Assembly: GCA_039811185.1 (NCBI GenBank)
Contig: JBDHYF010000011.1
Span: 1-64,000, forward strand
Origin: JAEZDR01 sp039811185
GTDB taxonomy: Bacteria; Bacteroidota; Bacteroidia; Chitinophagales; Chitinophagaceae
Reading direction: 5' to 3'
DNA: 64,000 bases
Shown: piece after piece, positions 1-7,283 of the stretch
Numbering within the stretch: position 1 is the first letter of the stretch
Layout of the letters: the number at the start of each line of letters is the position of its first letter
Notes under the pieces: model-generated
What the model was told of the DNA's origin: nothing
The model's input: the letters and a program-made list of their open reading frames with translations, nothing else
Databases searched by the model: none
Translations under genes and position numbers: made by a program

Positions 1-306
1 AAAGATGGGCGCTACGATGTTAGCCGCACCATTTCTTTAACGCGCTCTTTGGATGAAGCGGTTATCCATATAGCGCCTAATCCGGCGAAAGACAGGGTTC
101 AGTTGTCGTTAAGCGGTGAAGGTGTTTTAGCTCCGGCGAAGCTGTTGTTTTACGATATGTATGGCAGAGTGGTGAAAACGATTACTGCTCATAGTGGCAA
201 CGGTATTTCTATTCCAATTGGAGATTTAGCCAACGGCACTTATTTTATCCACTTATCCCAAAACGGAAAAACGGTGGCAAAGGAAAAGCTGGTGGTGAGC
301 CGGTGA
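1..306 (+). CDS. C-terminal end of a T9SS type A sorting-domain protein (5' end outside window)
   Basis: The frame is open from the first base, so this is the 3' end of a longer gene. The visible 101 residues end in a type A T9SS sorting domain: an N-P-A-K start (IAPNPAKDRVQLSL), a DMYGR turn, a LANGTYFIHL strand and a basic VVSR end. In known members this domain directs export through the type IX translocon and is cleaved or anchored at the surface. A TTG at 49 is not the start, because homology to the next gene continues upstream of it to base 1. The coding tail is about 91% identical in DNA to the tail of the following gene, with no gaps. The passenger domain and function are not visible. 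Confidence 0.9.
   Translation, partial: KDGRYDVSRTISLTRSLDEAVIHIAPNPAKDRVQLSLSGEGVLAPAKLLFYDMYGRVVKTITAHSGNGISIPIGDLANGTYFIHLSQNGKTVAKEKLVVSR
1..306 (+). repeat. Direct repeat, copy 1 of T9SS tail
   Basis: This aligns without gaps to 2131-2436. I counted about 27 differences in 306 bases; 17 of them fall in bases 181-240, and only 3 in the first 120. Similarity stops at the stop codon. A recent duplication or gene conversion of the sorting-domain tail explains this. Confidence 0.9.
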
Positions 307-327
307 TTGTATTAAACATAAATACCG

Positions 328-2436
328 ATGAAAATGAAGCTTCAACTCATAGTAATCTTTTTATTCTTATCTACGTCTGCTTTTTCTCAGCAAAAGAGCT
401 GGCAGTGGGGCGGTAGAGCTGGCAGTTCTAGTACGGGGAGTGTTGGTTATACAAAGGAAGAAAATGTAATGGATATGGCTACGGATAACGGGGGTAATTT
501 ATATATATCCGGCATTATTTATGGGGAGGGTTCGCCCACCATTACCGGTCAGGCAAATGGGGTACTTAGCGGAAATTATTATAATCGTGATATTTTGCTT
601 GCCAAATACAATTGTGCGGGGGGGCTGAAATGGGCAAAAACTTTTGGGGGAAGCGCCAGTGATCTTTTTGTCGGTATGGGGGTAGATACGCTTGGGCATG
701 TTTATGTAAGTGGGGTGGCCAGGCAACCGCATAGCACACCCACACCCTATCCTATGTACCCTTTTGTAAAATTTGGCAACGACAGTGTGCAGCATTACAC
801 CAATCAAAGAAGTTTTTTTTTAGCGCAGTATGATACAAGTGGAGCGCTCAACTGGATCAGATGGTTAGACCCTGATTCTGTTTCTTATAACAATCGGTCG
901 AAGTACACCGGAGGTGCGATACACGTGAGCAAGAATGGCAGGGTTGAGCTTGTTTGTTCTTTTCCAAAAAGTCTTATTGGCGATAGCAGTCACGGAGGTA
1001 CAGCAGTGGCTGATACACCAGGGGTTTATATAGTAAGCTATAATGTAAACGGCGATTTAATAAACTTGAAACGACCTGATTTTGACTTACCCTATTCAAA
1101 TGCAAGTAACAGTGGCGTGATCAATTTTTTTCCTCAGCGCTTAAGAATTGCTGAAACAAAAAGCGGAAAATTTATCATGTCCGGTTATTTTGTCCTCGGA
1201 GGCTACCCTGACTCCATGTCTTTTCAGGGTCAGAAAACCGGTGATGAAGGTTTTGTTGCCTGCTTTAACAGCAACTGGCAACTGTTATGGAAGCATACGA
1301 TGAAGAAGGGAGGTTTTTGGTATAAACCGGTATTGGACAATGAGGGTAACATTTACCTTTCCGGAACTGCCCCTTCCGGGCAAAGTTTTCAAAGTTTTAC
1401 CACCTACAACAGTTATCCGGGAGCTGCATCGTTTACAACGGCTCCATTTGTTTTTAAGATAGACTCTTCAGGAAATTTTTTAAAGGGGAAGGTTGCAGGG
1501 GCCCTTCATCCGGTATATGCATCTGGGGTTGCAGTGGCAGGAGATAGGGTATATTTAGCATCCGATTATAGCCGCCTCAAATGGGATAATGGTTTGGAAG
1601 TGTATTTACAGCCAAATTATATGAGAAATATACAGTTAACCACTTTAGACAAAAATACTTTGGAGCCGCTTGCGATCGATTCTTTAAATAGTTCTGCGGG
1701 ATCCCATGAATATATAAATACGATGGAAGCTGATAAATATGGCAATATTTATATTGGAGGTAAGATGACCGGCGATTTCAACATAGCCGGTAGTGTTTTT
1801 TACAGTGCCGGAGGCTTTTCTGATATGTTTTGGGCCAAATTCGGCACTGCCAACTGCAACAGCAGCGTAGTGCCTTTGAAGCTGATGACATTTGTAGCAT
1901 CCTGGCTTAACGAAAAAAGCAGTGCCGCCCGATGCCGCTGGCAAACGGCCGAAGAAGAAAACACCGCTTATTTTATAATACAGCGCAGCTACGATGGTAA
2001 AAACTTTATTAATGTTGCTCAGGTTGGTGCCAAAGGAACACCCAGCAACGATTATACATATACAGATGAGGCCGCCATGAGCGGTGCGGGCAATGCAAAA
2101 ACAGTTTTTTATCGTTTGCTGATGTATGATAAAGATGGGCGCTACGATGTTAGCCGCACCATTTCTTTAACGCGCTCTGTTGATGAAGCGGTTATCCATA
2201 TAGCGCCCAATCCGGCGAAAGACAGGGTTCAGTTGTCGTTAAGCGGTGAAGGCATTTTAGCTCCGGTGAAGCTGTTGTTTTACGATATGTATGGCAGGGG
2301 GGTGAAAACGATTTCGCTGAATGGCGGCAGCGGTCTTTCTATCCCAATTTCCGACCTTGCCAACGGCACTTATTTTATCCATTTATCACAAAACGGAAAA
2401 ACGGTGGCAAAGGAAAAGCTGGTGGTGAGCCGGTGA
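328..2436 (+). CDS. Secreted beta-propeller-like protein with T9SS type A sorting domain
   Basis: A 702-residue exported protein. Residues 1-20 are a signal peptide ending at AFSQ. The middle holds repeated blades of the SBBP type, seen as D-x-x-GN-x-Y-(I/V)-SG motifs such as DNGGNLYISG, DTLGHVYVSG, DNEGNIYLSG and DKYGNIYIGG, which suggests a beta-propeller. From about residue 520 follow a fibronectin-like linker and the type A sorting domain from about residue 620. The family is usually a surface or secreted protein of unknown ligand. The start ATG at 328 lies 21 bases after the upstream stop and gives a proper signal peptide. The tail is nearly a copy of the upstream gene's tail, so the two are tandem paralogues or have exchanged DNA. 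The substrate is unknown. Confidence 0.88.
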   Translation: MKMKLQLIVIFLFLSTSAFSQQKSWQWGGRAGSSSTGSVGYTKEENVMDMATDNGGNLYISGIIYGEGSPTITGQANGVLSGNYYNRDILLAKYNCAGGLKWAKTFGGSASDLFVGMGVDTLGHVYVSGVARQPHSTPTPYPMYPFVKFGNDSVQHYTNQRSFFLAQYDTSGALNWIRWLDPDSVSYNNRSKYTGGAIHVSKNGRVELVCSFPKSLIGDSSHGGTAVADTPGVYIVSYNVNGDLINLKRPDFDLPYSNASNSGVINFFPQRLRIAETKSGKFIMSGYFVLGGYPDSMSFQGQKTGDEGFVACFNSNWQLLWKHTMKKGGFWYKPVLDNEGNIYLSGTAPSGQSFQSFTTYNSYPGAASFTTAPFVFKIDSSGNFLKGKVAGALHPVYASGVAVAGDRVYLASDYSRLKWDNGLEVYLQPNYMRNIQLTTLDKNTLEPLAIDSLNSSAGSHEYINTMEADKYGNIYIGGKMTGDFNIAGSVFYSAGGFSDMFWAKFGTANCNSSVVPLKLMTFVASWLNEKSSAARCRWQTAEEENTAYFIIQRSYDGKNFINVAQVGAKGTPSNDYTYTDEAAMSGAGNAKTVFYRLLMYDKDGRYDVSRTISLTRSVDEAVIHIAPNPAKDRVQLSLSGEGILAPVKLLFYDMYGRGVKTISLNGGSGLSIPISDLANGTYFIHLSQNGKTVAKEKLVVSR
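2131..2436 (+). repeat. Direct repeat, copy 2 of T9SS tail
   Basis: Counterpart of bases 1-306. It begins inside the linker (KDGRYDVSRTI) before the sorting domain and ends exactly at the stop codon. Confidence 0.9.
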
Positions 2437-2448
2437 TGTCCAAACGAA

Positions 2449-2479
2449 CGTCTTTGCGAGCGCAGCGAAGCAATCTCAT
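2449..2479. repeat. Small REP-like palindromic element
   Basis: The sequence TTTGCGAGCGCAGCGAAGCA, followed by ATCTC, matches the general pattern of intergenic repeats I know from many bacterial genomes (TTGCGAG...CGAAGCAATCTC). Here it sits between the ends of two convergent genes. Only one copy is in the window, so the assignment rests on recall of the motif. Confidence 0.55.
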
Positions 2480-2494
2480 TTATAGAACAGTAAT

Positions 2495-3145
2495 TCATTT
2501 CTTCTTTAAAAACGAGTCGAAAAATGGCTTGGCCTGAATAACGGAATAAATATAAGTAGCTCTATGGTCGGCTTTCGGCCCGGCAGAAACTGCTCGTGTG
2601 CCTGCCGCTCCCACAAGCTTATGATAGCCTTCGGCAAGCTTCGCAATTTCAACGGGTATAACTTCATCAATCTCTCCATAGTAATTAATCAGCGGCGTTA
2701 CAGTGCGCCATTTGTATGCCTCCATGCCGTTCAGGGTCGACCAAAACGGATCGGTAAACGGAATATAACCCGCTCTCTTGAAATCATCTTTTAGAATATC
2801 GTCTAATTTGTCTTTGGTAATACTCCTGTACGTAAACCAGTCGGTTTTAAACTCAAAAAAATCTTTTGCAACCGGATAAAATTCCGGCTTCAATGCTCTT
2901 TTTGTAAGGCCGGGCATTTTGTTGTAATACTCATAAGAAAATAAGAAATTAGTGGCACATCAGGTTGAATAGTTGAGAAGAGAAGCCAGTTCGGACGTTA
3001 AAATTTGGTTACACTTGCTTTCATCAAATGTTCCGATGTACCTGTACTGCACGCCATGAGAAGCGTGAATGAAATTTTGAGACAGAGCAGGAAAAGACAA
3101 GAACGAAAAAAGGATAAAAGCGAAGACAGAAACTTTGCATTTCAT
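2495..3145 (-). pseudogene. Broken secreted alpha/beta hydrolase (internal deletion plus in-frame stop)
   Basis: Two open stretches lie in one frame, separated by a single TGA at 2960-2962. The upstream part (3145-2963) encodes a signal peptide (FLSFPALSQ) and about 40 mature residues. Read through the TGA, the frame continues CATNFLFSYEYYNKMPG and runs to a C-terminus typical of secreted lipase-like alpha/beta hydrolases. There the acid (YYGEIDEVIP) and the base (KADHRATY) of a catalytic triad are visible. The whole frame is only about 216 codons, against roughly 400 for such hydrolases, and no G-x-S-x-G nucleophile elbow remains. So the middle has been lost and the gene is very probably dead. 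The parent function, an esterase or lipase, is inferred. Confidence 0.75.
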
Positions 3146-3240
3146 AAGCTTGGTTTTTTAAAGGATGGTGCTTTCAAAAAATAGAATCGATGCGATACTA
3201 TATTTTTATTAAGGGATATTTTAAATTTTTTTTAATGGGA

Positions 3241-3340
3241 GGGCGTTAGTACTGCGTGAGGGATTGCAATGGAAATCCTTTTTATGAGGCACGAATAAAA
3301 AGATTGAAATGGAAAGCCCGACCCCGGTGAGGCAACCAAT
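3241..3340. repeat. Intergenic REP-like element with bulged-C hairpin (copy A)
   Basis: In the 299-base gap between the hydrolase remnant and the transaldolase gene. The core hairpin pairs AATCCTTTTTAT (3274-3285) with ATAAAAAGATT (3295-3305) around a 9-base loop, leaving one unpaired C. It is followed by GGAAAGCCCG (3311-3320). The same design recurs at 40300-40338. The rest of the gap (3146-3240) is A/T-rich, and I see no other feature in it. Confidence 0.6.
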
Positions 3341-3388
3341 GTTTTTGTTTTAAACTAAATGATATAGCCGAAACCGGGGGCACGCCCT

Positions 3389-3425
3389 AAAAAAAATGAC
3401 CTTCCTTTTTCAAGAAAGATCATTT
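3389..3425 (-). terminator. Rho-independent terminator of the transaldolase gene
   Basis: On the minus strand AAATGATCTTTCTT pairs with AAGGAAGGTCATTT (14 pairs, two of them G-U) around a GAAA loop and runs into eight T residues. It starts 20 bases after the transaldolase stop codon. Confidence 0.88.
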
Positions 3426-3444
3426 CTGTTTATTGTATGGAAGC

Positions 3445-4098
3445 TTATGCAAACTTTCTGGCGTCTTCTAAAAATTTTGCCAGTCCAATATCGGTTAAGG
3501 GATGTTTTAATAATCCAAGGATGGGCTCTAACGGACAGGTGCATACATCTGCTCCCAGTTCGGCAGCCCGTACAATATGTAAAGGATTGCGGATGGAGGC
3601 CGCGAGGATTTCTGTTTTATAACCCTGAACAGAATAAACCGATGCAATTTGTGCAATCAGTTCCATTCCATCCCAGCCACTGTCGTCGATTCTTCCAATA
3701 AATGGCGAAACGTAGCTGGCGCCTGCTTTTGCGGCGAGGATGGCCTGACCGGCAGAGAAAACAAGTGTACAGTTGGTTTTAATGCCGTTATCGCTAAACC
3801 ATTTAATGGCTTTGATGCCGTCTTTTATCATGGGCACTTTTACAACGATGTTCGGATGTATGGCAGCAAGGGTTTTCCCTTCTTCAATGATGGTGGCAAA
3901 ATCGGTTGCAATTACTTCGGCGCTGATGTCGCCATCCACCATCTCACAAATCGTTTTGTAATGGTTGTGTACCGCTTCTGTGCCGTTAACGCCCACTTTT
4001 GCCATCAGTGAAGGATTGGTGGTTACGCCATCAAGAATACCTAAGTCGTTGGCTTCTTTTATTTGAGCTAAGTCGGCTGTGTCAATAAAAAATTTCAT
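3445..4098 (-). CDS. fsa: Transaldolase / fructose-6-phosphate aldolase family protein
   Basis: A 217-residue cytoplasmic enzyme of the short transaldolase family (MipB/TalC/FSA). It opens with MKFFIDTADLAQIKEA and has GVTTNPSL, the Schiff-base lysine strand NIVVKVPM, TLVFSAGQA and the SPFIGRIDD phosphate-site motif. The family length of about 215-220 residues is met. It moves dihydroxyacetone units in the pentose phosphate pathway, or acts as a fructose-6-phosphate aldolase; sequence alone does not decide between these. It follows the membrane protein gene by 26 bases but has its own -7 element (4120-4127) overlapping that gene's stop codon, and a strong terminator follows it. Confidence 0.93.
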   Translation of the reverse strand: MKFFIDTADLAQIKEANDLGILDGVTTNPSLMAKVGVNGTEAVHNHYKTICEMVDGDISAEVIATDFATIIEEGKTLAAIHPNIVVKVPMIKDGIKAIKWFSDNGIKTNCTLVFSAGQAILAAKAGASYVSPFIGRIDDSGWDGMELIAQIASVYSVQGYKTEILAASIRNPLHIVRAAELGADVCTCPLEPILGLLKHPLTDIGLAKFLEDARKFA

Positions 4099-4119
4099 AT
4101 TAGATGTTTAAAACGTTGG

Positions 4120-4127
4120 CAAAATTA
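4120..4127 (-). promoter_or_regulatory. -7 element TAATTTTG before the transaldolase gene
   Basis: A perfect TAnnTTTG match on the minus strand, 21 bases before the ATG. Its TAA is also the stop codon of the upstream membrane protein gene. No clear -33 TTG is seen. Confidence 0.6.
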
Positions 4128-5387
4128 GGCTCTTTCTTCTACATGATTTTTATAAAACAAAACGGGTAACATCAGGGCAAACAACTGAAGTTCAAATGCT
4201 GCCTTATAGCGAACAATAGCGCCTAAAAAGGGCACAGTGTAGCCGATCAGCAAATGCGCGGTAACTACCAGAAACAGTACAAACCACCACAAAGGGTTGC
4301 GCATAATCATGCGTAAGCTGTTTTGCTTCTTTATTAAAATATACACAATGGTTGCCCATAAAATAGCATGTTCTGCAAACGCAAGTGCATATAAAGGATT
4401 TCCCACTTCGGTAATGTAAGGCCGTAAAAACATGTGATTGAGTACATAGGGAAAATTTTGCAGGTAGGATGCAAGCGTTCCTTCCAGCAACGGCATCGGC
4501 AAATAGGAGCCGCCTTTCAGCTCCTGAAAAGCATGCTGCCGGTCTGCCAGCATTTGAGGTAAATGAAAGTGCGTAAAGGGAAGGAGCGACGTGCAGAAGA
4601 AAAGGCCGGCTGCCACCAACATGCCCGCCACAAATACGAGTGCCGTGTTTTTCCTGAGCGCCTTTGCCGTAAACAACAGCACAGTTGCGGGTAAGAGGGC
4701 CAAAGCAAAGGCATTGCGGAAAACAAACACAACGGCAAAGGAAATGATGAGCAGCCACAAATATTTTTTGCTGAAACCGCCATACAGCTTTGCCACCGAA
4801 TACATAAACACTACAATGCCGAAGAAAATGATTCCGTCTTTACGAATACCGCTTTGCCAAAACAACACCGACGGAAAGAAAAACACGAGCCAGTACAACC
4901 ATGCAGGCGGCGACACAATATATTGCTGAAAGAAGCGAAACAAAATATAAACGGCGGCAAACGAAAGCAAACTGAAAAAAACGACATTGATATAATAATT
5001 GCCACCGCTGAAAACATTCAGCACACCCAGCAACTTCGCCAGCAGATTGTTGGGAAGGTCTTTCCAATAGTTGTTTTCAGTAGAAAAAAATGTTGTGGAC
5101 TGTGCATCGGCATATCCATGCGATACAATTTCGCGAAAAAACAATAGCGGATTTTTTATCAGTTTTTCTCTTTCTGCCAGTCCCCATTCATGCACTTGCC
5201 AGGTGTCGTCGCCGCCATAATATTTCAAAAAAAAGATTCCGTAAAAGCATCCGGCAGCAACTTTTGCGGCGTATGCAAAAAACGTTTGGCCAAATGAAAG
5301 ACGGATAACCTGCTTTCTGCAAAAAAAATAGAGGAGGAGCACTGCTGCAAAAAAGTAGAAAGCAAAAAGTACAATTGAAAAAAACAT
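4125..5387 (-). CDS. Polytopic inner-membrane protein, EpsG/GT-C-like, unassigned
   Basis: A 420-residue protein with about ten hydrophobic segments spread over its length, starting with a membrane anchor at residues 3-22. A charged loop with YYGGDDTWQVHEWG follows the second segment. A segment FFFPSVLFWQSGIRKDG resembles the motif found in EpsG- and GT-C-type polysaccharide membrane proteins, where an acidic pair after the first membrane spans often marks the active site. I do not recognise an exact family. It diverges from a GT4 glycosyltransferase gene across 66 bases, which fits a role in glycan synthesis (inference). The start ATG at 5387 is preceded at a 23-base gap by a perfect -7 element. 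Confidence 0.65.
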   Translation of the reverse strand: MFFSIVLFAFYFFAAVLLLYFFCRKQVIRLSFGQTFFAYAAKVAAGCFYGIFFLKYYGGDDTWQVHEWGLAEREKLIKNPLLFFREIVSHGYADAQSTTFFSTENNYWKDLPNNLLAKLLGVLNVFSGGNYYINVVFFSLLSFAAVYILFRFFQQYIVSPPAWLYWLVFFFPSVLFWQSGIRKDGIIFFGIVVFMYSVAKLYGGFSKKYLWLLIISFAVVFVFRNAFALALLPATVLLFTAKALRKNTALVFVAGMLVAAGLFFCTSLLPFTHFHLPQMLADRQHAFQELKGGSYLPMPLLEGTLASYLQNFPYVLNHMFLRPYITEVGNPLYALAFAEHAILWATIVYILIKKQNSLRMIMRNPLWWFVLFLVVTAHLLIGYTVPFLGAIVRYKAAFELQLFALMLPVLFYKNHVEERA

Positions 5388-5410
5388 ATTGGGCAGCAGG
5401 GCGTTTGCAC

Positions 5411-5418
5411 CAAATGTA
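5411..5418 (-). promoter_or_regulatory. -7 element TACATTTG before the membrane protein gene
   Basis: A perfect TAnnTTTG on the minus strand, 23 bases before the ATG at 5387, in the divergent gap to the glycosyltransferase gene. Confidence 0.6.
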
Positions 5419-5453
5419 ATTGATAATAACTATTATTGCGCCTTTTAAAAAGG

Positions 5454-6596
5454 ATGGATTCCGGCAACAAAAGCAAAAATATACACCTGCTGTTTGTATC
5501 GAACAGTTGCTGGTCGGTACATAATTTTCGTACCAATGTGCTTCTTTTTTTGCAGTCGGAAGGATACATCATTCATGTTGCTGCCACCCGCGATGCGTTT
5601 ACACCGGCGCTGGAAGAAAAGGGATTTATATTTCATGAGGTTTTTTTCGATAACCGGCAAATCAATCCGGCGCAGGACATCCGGTTTTACTATGCTTTAA
5701 AGGCGGTTTACCGCAGCATACGGCCGGCCCTCGTTTTTCATTACGTTATAAAGCCGAACATCTATGGTTCAGTGGCGGCATCGCGCCTTGGCATACCGTC
5801 TATTGCAGTCATCACCGGCCTCGGCTACAGCTTTTCGCGCAAGTCGAAAATTCTTTTGCTCGTAAAAAAACTCTATGCTTTTGCGTTGAAGAAGGTAAGC
5901 GAGGTCTGGTTTCTGAATGCTGAAGATGCATTCGTTTTTGAACAGGCGGGCATCGCCACGAAAACCAAAACAAGGATATTAAACAGCGAAGGAATAGATA
6001 CCGAAAAATTCGATGCGGCTAAATATCCGGCTTCGCGTAACGGGCGTTTCAGGTTTCTGATGTCGACGCGGCTGCTGCATAGCAAAGGGGTAGGTATTTA
6101 TGCAAAAGCTTCCGCCATATTAAAAGAAAAAGGTTACGATTTTGAAGCGCACCTGATTGGTTTTTTTGAAAGCCATCATCCCGATTCTGTTTCAAAGGCG
6201 GAGCTGAAACACTGGCAGGACAAGGGTTTTATTCAGTACGATGGTTTTGCCAAAGATGTGTTGCCTCATTTGCTGGCCGCAGACTGTTTTATTCTTCCCT
6301 CATCTTATCCGGAAGGCGTGCCGCTTTCTTTGCTGGAAGGAGCAAGCCTTCAGATTCCGCTGATTACTACCAACAACATTGGTTGCAGGGAGGTAATTGA
6401 AGACGGCGAATCGGGCTTTATCTGCAAAATGAATAATCCGCACGACCTTGCCGATAAAATGGAAAAGATGATGCAGTTGTCCGAAGCACAACGGAAGGAG
6501 ATGGGATGGAAGGGCCGTCAGCATGTAATCCGGAAGTTCGACATCAAAATGATTCAGCAGGAATATTTATCGGCCGTACAGCGCTATACAGCTTAG
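5454..6596 (+). CDS. Glycosyltransferase family 4
   Basis: A 380-residue GT-B-fold glycosyltransferase. The N-terminal domain begins LLFVSNSCWSVHNFR, the acceptor half. The C-terminal nucleotide-sugar half has STRLLHSKGV, ILPSSYPEGVPLSLLEGAS (the E-x7-E type motif) and ITTNNIGCREVIEDGESG. It is close in pattern to enzymes that add a HexNAc to a lipid-linked precursor (PglA/PglJ type), but the sugar cannot be read from sequence. The ATG at 5454 is preferred over a TTG at 5436, because that TTG is the end of a -7-like TATTATTG (5431-5438). The divergent neighbour is a glycan-type membrane protein. No other polysaccharide genes are nearby. Confidence 0.85.
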   Translation: MDSGNKSKNIHLLFVSNSCWSVHNFRTNVLLFLQSEGYIIHVAATRDAFTPALEEKGFIFHEVFFDNRQINPAQDIRFYYALKAVYRSIRPALVFHYVIKPNIYGSVAASRLGIPSIAVITGLGYSFSRKSKILLLVKKLYAFALKKVSEVWFLNAEDAFVFEQAGIATKTKTRILNSEGIDTEKFDAAKYPASRNGRFRFLMSTRLLHSKGVGIYAKASAILKEKGYDFEAHLIGFFESHHPDSVSKAELKHWQDKGFIQYDGFAKDVLPHLLAADCFILPSSYPEGVPLSLLEGASLQIPLITTNNIGCREVIEDGESGFICKMNNPHDLADKMEKMMQLSEAQRKEMGWKGRQHVIRKFDIKMIQQEYLSAVQRYTA

Positions 6597-6664
6597 CCGC
6601 CTGCAACAAATTCGTTCATCTCTCCTTCATCTTAACTATTATTGTAGAGATTTTGAGGTGAATT

Positions 6665-7252
6665 ATGATAGCATTTTTAAAAGGTGATTTTGTTTTCAGA
6701 AGCCCCGCACAGTTAATTATAAACGTAAATGGAGTAGGCTACGACGTCAACATCAGCCTGAACACTTTTAGCCGTATCAGCAATTTAACCAACGGCCTCG
6801 TACATACCTATTTGCACGTTACCGAAAATGGCCACACTTTATTTGGATTTGCTCAGGAAGAAGAAAAAGAACTTTTTCTGAAACTGATTACGGTGTCCGG
6901 TATTGGCGCTTCTACGGCAAGAATGATGCTTTCGGGCATGAAGCCGGACGAAATTGTTGCGGCCATTGTAAACGGAAACGTGAAGCAGCTGGAAACCATT
7001 AAGGGAATAGGAAAGAAAACAGCGGAAAGACTGATTGTTGAACTGCGCGATAAGTTGGGCAAAATGCCGTTGGGCGCCGCAATTGCCACACCACTGAACA
7101 ATATGGTGGAAGAAGATGCGTTATATGCTTTAATTTCTTTGGGAATTGCCCGTAATATTGCAGAAAATGCCATTCAAAAACAGATGCAGAAGTTTGCCGG
7201 CGCCGGTTGTACAGCCGAAGAATTAATAAAGCAGGTGCTTAAAAATTTGTGA
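6665..7252 (+). CDS. ruvA: Holliday junction branch migration protein RuvA
   Basis: 195 residues, normal RuvA length. Residues 1-60 are the OB-fold domain (MIAFLKGDFVFRSP, NVNGVGYDV, HVTENGHTLFGF). Two helix-hairpin-helix motifs follow (VSGIGASTARMML and IKGIGKKTAERLIVEL), then the flexible linker and the RuvB-binding C-terminal domain (ALISLGIARNIAENAI). It forms the tetramer that loads RuvB onto Holliday junctions. The gene is directly followed by sprA, an adjacency I recall from other Bacteroidota such as Flavobacterium johnsoniae. A -7-like TATTATTG lies at 6637-6644, 20 bases before the ATG. Confidence 0.96.
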   Translation: MIAFLKGDFVFRSPAQLIINVNGVGYDVNISLNTFSRISNLTNGLVHTYLHVTENGHTLFGFAQEEEKELFLKLITVSGIGASTARMMLSGMKPDEIVAAIVNGNVKQLETIKGIGKKTAERLIVELRDKLGKMPLGAAIATPLNNMVEEDALYALISLGIARNIAENAIQKQMQKFAGAGCTAEELIKQVLKNL

Positions 7253-7283
7253 GCCTATTGATGAAAACATTTACTTAAACGCT

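Noticed and set aside
3396..4011. Plus-strand open frames opposite the transaldolase gene
   Set aside because: They are antisense shadows of a clear enzyme gene and match no family.
5436..5453. TTG start for the GT4 gene
   Set aside because: The TTG is the end of a -7-like TATTATTG; ATG 5454 begins the conserved region.
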